This document shows, one piece after another, positions 59,114 through 64,000 of a stretch of DNA of 64,000 nt (its first letter is position 1; each line of letters opens with the position of its first letter). Source of the DNA: JACRLV01 sp045863555 (GTDB lineage: Bacteria; Planctomycetota; Phycisphaerae; UBA1845; Fen-1342); contig BTUU01000004.1 in assembly GCA_045863555.1 (NCBI GenBank), positions 310,001 to 374,000 on the forward strand, read 5' to 3'. The position numbers were made by a program, and so were the translations under genes. The notes under the pieces were generated by a model. That model was not told where the DNA came from and made no database searches. It saw nothing but the letters and a program-made list of their open reading frames with translations.

Positions 59114-60308
59114 AATGGCCGATCCGACGAACTTCATCCAGCACAAAGCGATACGTATCCAACCGCACACCGGGCGGAATCGAGTGGTCCGAGTGATACA
59201 TGTAGCCGTGGTGCGCCATCGCGGCCCGCATCTTCGATTCGATCTCGGCGCGAATCTGCTCGCGATCGTTCGTCGCCAGCACCGTGACGTCGATATTTCC
59301 GCAGAACCCGAGGCGGTCGCCGTAGCGCGGCGCGAGTTCGCGAACGTCCATCCCCGCCCGCGATTCGAGCGGGTTGATCATGTCCACGCCCGCGGCGATG
59401 AGATCGTCGAGAATCGGACGGATGTCGCCGTCGGAGTGGAACATCACGGGCATGCCGCGGGCGTGAAACGCGTCGAACAGCCGCCGATGATAGGGCTGCA
59501 CGAATTCGCGGTAGTGCCGCGGGCTCATGAACGGACCATTCTTGTAGGCGATGTCGCCGTAGATGAACGCGCCGTCGCAGACCAGCCCGCCGGCGACCGC
59601 CAGATCAAACATCTCAATCAGGAAGGTCGTGTACGTGTCGAATACGTCATGCAGCCACTCCGGCCGCTTGATCATCGCCCGCAGCATCTGCTCATGCCCG
59701 AGCGAATCCTTGACGCTCTCGATGATCTCGACGGACGTGTAGCAGAGGAATCGTTCGTCGCGCCGTGCCCGCTTGTACTTGGGGAGGAATTCTGCCCAAC
59801 GGATGCGCTCCCGCGCCGGCCTGAGCGCTGCTTTCGCCGCGCGCCACTTCTCCGGCGAATCAATGCCGTAACCGAGGTGCTCCGGCGTGCCCATCCGGTG
59901 CTTCCACCAGCGCAGCGTCGCCTCGTTGCCGTCGCGCTGGATCACCCAGTCGTCGCTCTCTTCGATCACCACGGGGTCGACCATCCGCAAGCGCTGGTCC
60001 GGCCAGCCGACCTGCAAGAGGTCCATGTCGAAGTATTCCCACAGCGTCAGCCCCTCGCCGCGCCGGGCGATGTGGGCCGCCTCCACGCCGGGCGACGAGA
60101 ATTCGTACGCGATGCGCGGGTCGTTGATCTCGCGCAGGTACGCGATCTCCGTCTCCATCCACCACCAGTCGAAGACGGGCACGCGATCGTGCGGCTTTCG
60201 CGCCAGGCAGCGCGCCACGCGTTCGCGCGGCGTGAGCGTCTGCCGCTCCGGCGCACGGTGAAGAGCCGATGTCGCGCCCGGACTCGCCATGTTGCCCGCC
60301 TGCTTCAT
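59103..60308 (-). CDS. URO-D superfamily protein (HSD in place of HxC)
   Basis: 401 residues. TPRERVARCLARKPHDRVPV, FDWWWMETEIAYLREINDPR, YFDMDLLQVGWPDQRL, IYGDIAYKNGPFMSPRHYRE and GVDMINPLESRAGMDVREL follow the family pattern. At the metal site it reads MFHSDGDIRPILDDL, with Asp where MtaA-like enzymes have Cys, so the zinc-dependent chemistry may differ from that of the neighbour at 57594. The ATG at 60308 overlaps the corrinoid-protein gene (60305). It is the second gene of the unit. Confidence 0.82.
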   Translation of the reverse strand: MKQAGNMASPGATSALHRAPERQTLTPRERVARCLARKPHDRVPVFDWWWMETEIAYLREINDPRIAYEFSSPGVEAAHIARRGEGLTLWEYFDMDLLQVGWPDQRLRMVDPVVIEESDDWVIQRDGNEATLRWWKHRMGTPEHLGYGIDSPEKWRAAKAALRPARERIRWAEFLPKYKRARRDERFLCYTSVEIIESVKDSLGHEQMLRAMIKRPEWLHDVFDTYTTFLIEMFDLAVAGGLVCDGAFIYGDIAYKNGPFMSPRHYREFVQPYHRRLFDAFHARGMPVMFHSDGDIRPILDDLIAAGVDMINPLESRAGMDVRELAPRYGDRLGFCGNIDVTVLATNDREQIRAEIESKMRAAMAHHGYMYHSDHSIPPGVRLDTYRFVLDEVRRIGHYGD

Positions 60309-60952
60309 GCCCGCGCCGCGCAGAGCCGCCGCGCCACCTCGGCCCCGGTCGCCGCATCGCGACCGTAACCGGCCGCGCCGATCCGGTCCGCGTACTGCTG
60401 CGTGACCGGCGCGCCGCCGATGATCACCGGCGGCGGGTTCGGCAGCTCGCGCTGGAGCGTCTTGATCGCCAGTTCCATTTCCGGCATCGTCGTCGTCAGC
60501 AGGGCGCTCATCGCCACCAGGTCTACCTTGCGGTCGCGGCACGCCTGCACGAACTTCTCCGGCGGCACGTCCACGCCCAGGTCGACCACTTCGAACCCCG
60601 CGCCTTCGAGCATGATCGAGACCAGATTCTTGCCGATATCGTGCAGATCGCCGCGGACCGTGCCGACGAGCGCCGTCGCCCGTGCGGCGACGTTCTGCTG
60701 CTTCAGGTGCGGCGTAAGAACGGCCATCGCGGCCTTCATCGCCTCGGCCGCGACCAGCACTTCCGGCAGGAAGTACTCGCCCTCGCGGAACCGCTTGCCC
60801 ACCTCGCCCATTCCAGAGAGAAGACCCTCTTCGAGAATCTGGCGGGCTCCCAGCCGGTCACCCAGCGCATTCTTCACGATCTGCGGGGCCTGTTGCTCAT
60901 CGCCGTCGATGATCGCGGTTCGCAGTGATTCCATCAGGGTCGCGGTCGGCAT
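60305..60952 (-). CDS. corrinoid protein (MtaC/MtbC-like)
   Basis: 215 residues. Residues 1-85 form the four-helix cap domain (LMESLRTAIIDGDEQQAPQI, SGMGEVGKRFREGEYFLPEV, AAEAMKAAMAVLTPHLK). Residues 92-215 are the B12-binding Rossmann domain with DLHDIG (Asp102, His104, Gly107) that supplies the lower-axial His, then GAGFEVVDLGVDVPPEKFV, MSALLTTTMPEMELAI and PPVIIGGAPVTQQYADRIGA. It carries the methyl group between the methyltransferases of the cluster. It is the first gene of the leftward unit and divergent from the MtaB-like gene with 136 bp between. Confidence 0.93.
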   Translation of the reverse strand: MPTATLMESLRTAIIDGDEQQAPQIVKNALGDRLGARQILEEGLLSGMGEVGKRFREGEYFLPEVLVAAEAMKAAMAVLTPHLKQQNVAARATALVGTVRGDLHDIGKNLVSIMLEGAGFEVVDLGVDVPPEKFVQACRDRKVDLVAMSALLTTTMPEMELAIKTLQRELPNPPPVIIGGAPVTQQYADRIGAAGYGRDAATGAEVARRLCAARA

Positions 60953-61088
60953 GATCTCATTCTCCCATGGGCCGGATGGCTCCTGAGTTGACTGGCAAGC
61001 CGCGTACCAATCCGGCCGCTGCATGCGATCGGACCGGCGAATTGACGCTCGGGCACGCAAATTGCCAGCGGAACGACGGAGATCGCCC

Positions 61089-62492
61089 ATGCTCACGGCT
61101 GACGTGTCGAAACCGCTGCGACGCTGGTCGCGCCCCACGATCGAAACCGCGGATGCGCTCGTTTTCGGGCGTGCGCCGTCGCCGGTTCGGTGCGGGCTCG
61201 ACCTCGAGATCGGCGCGGGCGTCGTCCACCCCGAAATCAACTTCACGCTCCCGCCGATGCTCATCACGCCGGCGACATGGCCCGACGTGTGCGAGATTTA
61301 CGATCGCACGCTCCGCGACCTGCTCGCCCGCGCCCGCGACCTCCTCCTTGCCGGCCTCATGGTCGAGTTCGAGCACCTGCCGCCGATGACCGCAAAACCC
61401 GAGTGGGGCGCGGAACTCACGCGCCGGATGAAAACGCAACTTGAAGCGGCTCACGCGGACTGGGGCCTCGCCGCGGCACTTCGCGCAACCGTCGTCGATC
61501 TCCGCGACGAAACCCATCCCCCGCAGCGCCGCACCGGCCATGCGTGGCAGTCGATGCTGGCATCCTTCGGGCAGAACGCGGCCGCGGGGGCCGATGTCCT
61601 CTCGATCGAGTCCACCGGCGGCAAGGAGGTGCACGATATCGCCCTCCCGCGCGGCGACCTCGCGGGGATCGTCCTCGCGCTCGGCGTCCTTGCGCCGCGC
61701 GACATGCACTGGCTCTGGGGCGAGATCATCGGCGTCGCCAACTCGCACGGCATCATCGGCGGCGGCGACTCGGCCTGCGGATTCGCGAACACGGCCATGC
61801 AGCTCGCCGGCCAGCACATGCTTCCCGACTGCCTCGCAGCGCTCGTGCGGACGATATCGGCCGTGCGGAGCCTGGGTGCGTTCGAGTGCGGCGCAGTCGG
61901 CCCCTCGAAGGATTGTGCGTATGAAAATCCCGTTCTAAAGGCGATCACCGGCTGCCCGATCAGCATGGAAGGCCGCTCGGCCGCGTGTGCGCATCTCTCA
62001 CCGCTCGGCAATATCGCCGCGGCGGCCGCCGACCTCTGGAGCAACGAGAGCGTGCCGGATGTGCGGCTGCTCTCCGGGCCTGCGCCGGTCGCCTCGCTGG
62101 AATCGCTGGCGTACGACTGCCGGCTGATGAACACGGCCACCGCGCGGGGTCAGGAGCGGATGCTGCGGGACCTGCACGTCGCGAGCGATGGGCCGCATTC
62201 GTGCCAGGCCGCGCTGCTCACGCCCGAGGTGTCGATCGCACTCGCGCGGGCGATCACGGCGGAAACTGACTCCTATCGGCGGACGCTCGCCGCGGGGCGC
62301 GTCGCGCTCGACACGCTCGCGCAGCGCGCGGCTTCGGGCGAGCTGGTTCTGCCCGCCGGCGAGCGCCGCTGGCTCGACCGGTTGCGGCGCGAATTCGACA
62401 AGCTCCCGGGCGACGGGGAGACACTCATCCATCAGACACGAGGCCACTATGGCTCAATCTACGATGCCGGACAGTACGGCCTCGAATCCTGA
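61089..62492 (+). CDS. mtaB: MtaB-like methanol:corrinoid methyltransferase
   Basis: 467 residues, matching MtaB in length. TADALVFGRAPSPVRCGLDL and GAGVVHPEINFTLPPM open the barrel. Zinc-site motifs are IESTGGKEVHD, LGAFECGAVGPSKDCAYENP with VLKAITGCPISMEGRSAACA, then HLSPLGNIAAAAADLWSNES. MtaB cleaves methanol and methylates a corrinoid protein, although homologues in bacteria may use other methoxyl or methyl donors. The ATG at 61089 starts where the family does. It overlaps the next gene by 44 bp. Confidence 0.88.
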   Translation: MLTADVSKPLRRWSRPTIETADALVFGRAPSPVRCGLDLEIGAGVVHPEINFTLPPMLITPATWPDVCEIYDRTLRDLLARARDLLLAGLMVEFEHLPPMTAKPEWGAELTRRMKTQLEAAHADWGLAAALRATVVDLRDETHPPQRRTGHAWQSMLASFGQNAAAGADVLSIESTGGKEVHDIALPRGDLAGIVLALGVLAPRDMHWLWGEIIGVANSHGIIGGGDSACGFANTAMQLAGQHMLPDCLAALVRTISAVRSLGAFECGAVGPSKDCAYENPVLKAITGCPISMEGRSAACAHLSPLGNIAAAAADLWSNESVPDVRLLSGPAPVASLESLAYDCRLMNTATARGQERMLRDLHVASDGPHSCQAALLTPEVSIALARAITAETDSYRRTLAAGRVALDTLAQRAASGELVLPAGERRWLDRLRREFDKLPGDGETLIHQTRGHYGSIYDAGQYGLES

Positions 62493-63261
62493 CGTCGGCG
62501 CGTGCGTGATCCGCCGCTTCGACACGCCGCCGCTCGACCGCGCCGGCGTCTGCCGCGCGATCGGGCTGCGACCCGGTTCGGCGAACGTCCTGCGCTGGGA
62601 GAAGGCGATCGACGAACTGGAAGCGCCGCTCCTGCGGCTCGCGCGCTGCCGGGCGCTCATCCGCATCGAGCCCGTCGCAACGCTCGAAGCGCGGCGGCTC
62701 ACACTCACCGATGGATCGGTCATCGAGGGCGCGGTCGGTCAGTTCCTCGCCCATTCGCGCCTGATCGCGCTCTTCATCGCCACGATAGGCTCGGGCATCG
62801 AGAGGCTCTCGCGCCGCTGGCTCCGCGCGGGAAATGTCGTCCGCGGCCTCACCGCCGACGCGATCGCATCCGAGTTGGCCGAGTCGACCGCGTTCCTCGC
62901 GCAGCAGGAGGTTCGCGACTGGGCGCGGAAGCGCGGGATGGACATCACGCCGCGCTACAGTCCCGGCTATTGCGGAATGAGCGTGCGGCAGCAGAACGTG
63001 CTCTTCTCGCGGCTGCCCGCGACGGACGTCGGCGTGCACCTTTCGCCAAGCTGCCTGATGACGCCCGTGAAGAGCGTCTCGGGCATCATCGGCATCGCGC
63101 CGGCGGGTCTCGTCCAGCCCGAGGATTATCCTTGCAGCCGGTGCGATCACCCGCACTGCATGCAGCGCCGCTCGACGTTTGAGACGCGGCGCGGCTCCTG
63201 CGTCGACTGGTCCGATTGCGGCGTGCCCGTGCCGCCCCACCCCGCACAGGACGAACGCTAA
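62449..63261 (+). CDS. B12-enzyme reactivation-like protein (MetH activation-domain fold)
   Basis: 270 residues. The central part resembles the MetH activation domain: FIATIGSGIERLSRRWL, AESTAFLAQQEVRDWARKRG, YSPGYCGMSVRQQNVLFSRL, HLSPSCLMTPVKSVSGIIGI. The C-terminus has a Cys-rich segment CSRCDHPHCMQRR...GSCVDWSDC that may hold zinc or an Fe-S cluster. Such proteins are found beside corrinoid methyltransferases and are thought to help re-reduce inactive cob(II)alamin. The start could be 62449 or 62464; both lie inside the 3' end of the MtaB-like gene. Confidence 0.82.
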   Translation: MAQSTMPDSTASNPDVGACVIRRFDTPPLDRAGVCRAIGLRPGSANVLRWEKAIDELEAPLLRLARCRALIRIEPVATLEARRLTLTDGSVIEGAVGQFLAHSRLIALFIATIGSGIERLSRRWLRAGNVVRGLTADAIASELAESTAFLAQQEVRDWARKRGMDITPRYSPGYCGMSVRQQNVLFSRLPATDVGVHLSPSCLMTPVKSVSGIIGIAPAGLVQPEDYPCSRCDHPHCMQRRSTFETRRGSCVDWSDCGVPVPPHPAQDER

Positions 63262-63265
63262 GCGA

Positions 63266-64000
63266 ATGACCTCGCGCGAACGCATTTTGGCCGCGCTCCA
63301 TCGGCAGCCCTCCGACCGGCTGCCGATGTGCGAGACGCAGTATTGGCCGCAGACGCTCGAGCGCTGGAAGCTCGAAGGTATGCCCGCGGGCGTCGACCCG
63401 GTCCGCTTCTTCGACCTGGATCCGATCGCGTGCATCAACGATCTCTTCGATCCGTCGTTTCAACTGCTGGAGCGGACGATCGAGGAGACCGATGACCACC
63501 GCATCGACGTGGATCGCTACGGCAAAACGGTCAAGTCGTGGAAGCACTCCGACAACCCGCCCAGCATCCTCGAACCGGCCATCCGCGACTGGGACGACTG
63601 GCGGCGCGTGAAGCCCACGCTGTCGCCCGCGCCTGAGAAATTCAACAACCCCGCCGCGGAGAACCAGTACCGGGCGGCCCGCGACGCCGGCCAGATGATC
63701 GCCATCACGCCCGCCGAGCCGATGTGGTTCGTCGTCTACCTGACCATGGGGTTCGAGCACGGCCTCCGCGCGATCGCAAAGCAGCCCGACCTCGTCGCCG
63801 ACATGATCGCCACGTATACCGATTACATCCTCGCCATGCTCGATCGCACGGTCGAGCGCGGCCAGCGTTTCGACGCGCTCTGGTTCTGGAGCGACCTCTG
63901 CTACCGCAACGGCATGCTCTTCTCGCCCGCGGCCGCCCGGCGTCTCGTGCTGCCTCACTGGAAGCGCATCGGGGCGTGGTGCCGCGAGCATGGGCTGCGG
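63266..64000 (+). CDS. URO-D superfamily protein (partial)
   Basis: The first 245 codons of a gene running off the window, open throughout. TSRERILAALHRQPSDRLPM is the family start, followed by FFDLDPIACINDLFDPSFQL, IDVDRYGKTVKSWKHSDNPP, WFVVYLTMGFEHGLRAIAKQ and FWSDLCYRNGMLFSPAAARR. The zinc-site region lies beyond the end. It begins four bases after the stop of the reactivation-like gene and is the third URO-D-like protein of the cluster. Confidence 0.85.
   Translation, partial: MTSRERILAALHRQPSDRLPMCETQYWPQTLERWKLEGMPAGVDPVRFFDLDPIACINDLFDPSFQLLERTIEETDDHRIDVDRYGKTVKSWKHSDNPPSILEPAIRDWDDWRRVKPTLSPAPEKFNNPAAENQYRAARDAGQMIAITPAEPMWFVVYLTMGFEHGLRAIAKQPDLVADMIATYTDYILAMLDRTVERGQRFDALWFWSDLCYRNGMLFSPAAARRLVLPHWKRIGAWCREHGLR

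Overview
The window is high-GC, gene-dense bacterial DNA that looks like a chromosome of a Planctomycetota bacterium, probably Phycisphaerae-like. The grounds are indirect: a secreted protein with dockerin-like and RTX repeats, 'CxxCGYxL...CPECG' zinc-ribbon membrane proteins, a truncated transposase of a kind common in planctomycetes, LVIVD-type and DUF1573-like exported proteins, GTG/TTG starts and many ATGA overlaps. No rRNA and no CRISPR array is visible.

Layout. 1-3.9 kb: two tandem acyl-carrier-like proteins, an MBL-fold hydrolase, a transposase remnant, a DUF4259-like protein and an exported protein whose leader is cut off by an in-frame stop. 3.9-14.9 kb: two inverted copies of a ~620 bp repeat carrying paired hairpins, flanking ygfZ, cinA, a TPR protein, an LVIVD lipoprotein, ndk, a cupin, a Tat-exported superoxide dismutase and a GT39-like membrane glycosyltransferase. 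14.9-19.6 kb: an exported-protein operon whose first gene is broken twice, by a 14-nt homopolymer and by an intact IS630 copy, followed by a chimeric duplicated fragment. 19.6-24.4 kb: dockerin/RTX protein, coaE, rho. 24.4-31.9 kb: zinc-ribbon membrane protein, B12 radical SAM enzyme, ATP-grasp protein, terpene-cyclase-like protein, GT39+TPR protein. 32.3-41.75 kb: an eight-gene type II secretion/type IV pilus-like operon (GspF, G, H, I, J, K, a PilM/GspL-like and a PilO/GspM-like protein), with Gly-rich extensions on two pseudopilins.

41.88-50.4 kb is a small integrated element in tRNA-Pro(TGG), bounded by perfect 27-bp direct repeats. It encodes a tyrosine recombinase, an XRE regulator, a replication-initiator-like winged-helix protein with five palindromic iterons inside its own coding sequence, two AlpA-like HTH proteins and several unknowns. 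In the excised circle the recombinase frame would read through attP into a 78-residue tail now stranded at the right end, and all genes but one would lie in one co-directional run. I consider this the most novel locus here.

50.4-56.6 kb holds a cassette with an MIT-like/Vps4-like AAA ATPase, a zinc-ribbon membrane protein and a coiled-coil/beta-propeller protein, then ExoD and QueD. 56.6-64 kb is a corrinoid-dependent methyl-transfer cluster: MtaB-like methyltransferase, corrinoid protein, three uroporphyrinogen-decarboxylase-superfamily proteins, a B12-reactivation-like protein and, in the same apparent operon, a small unknown protein and a proteasome-like Ntn hydrolase.

Functions come from reading motifs by eye; no database search was run.
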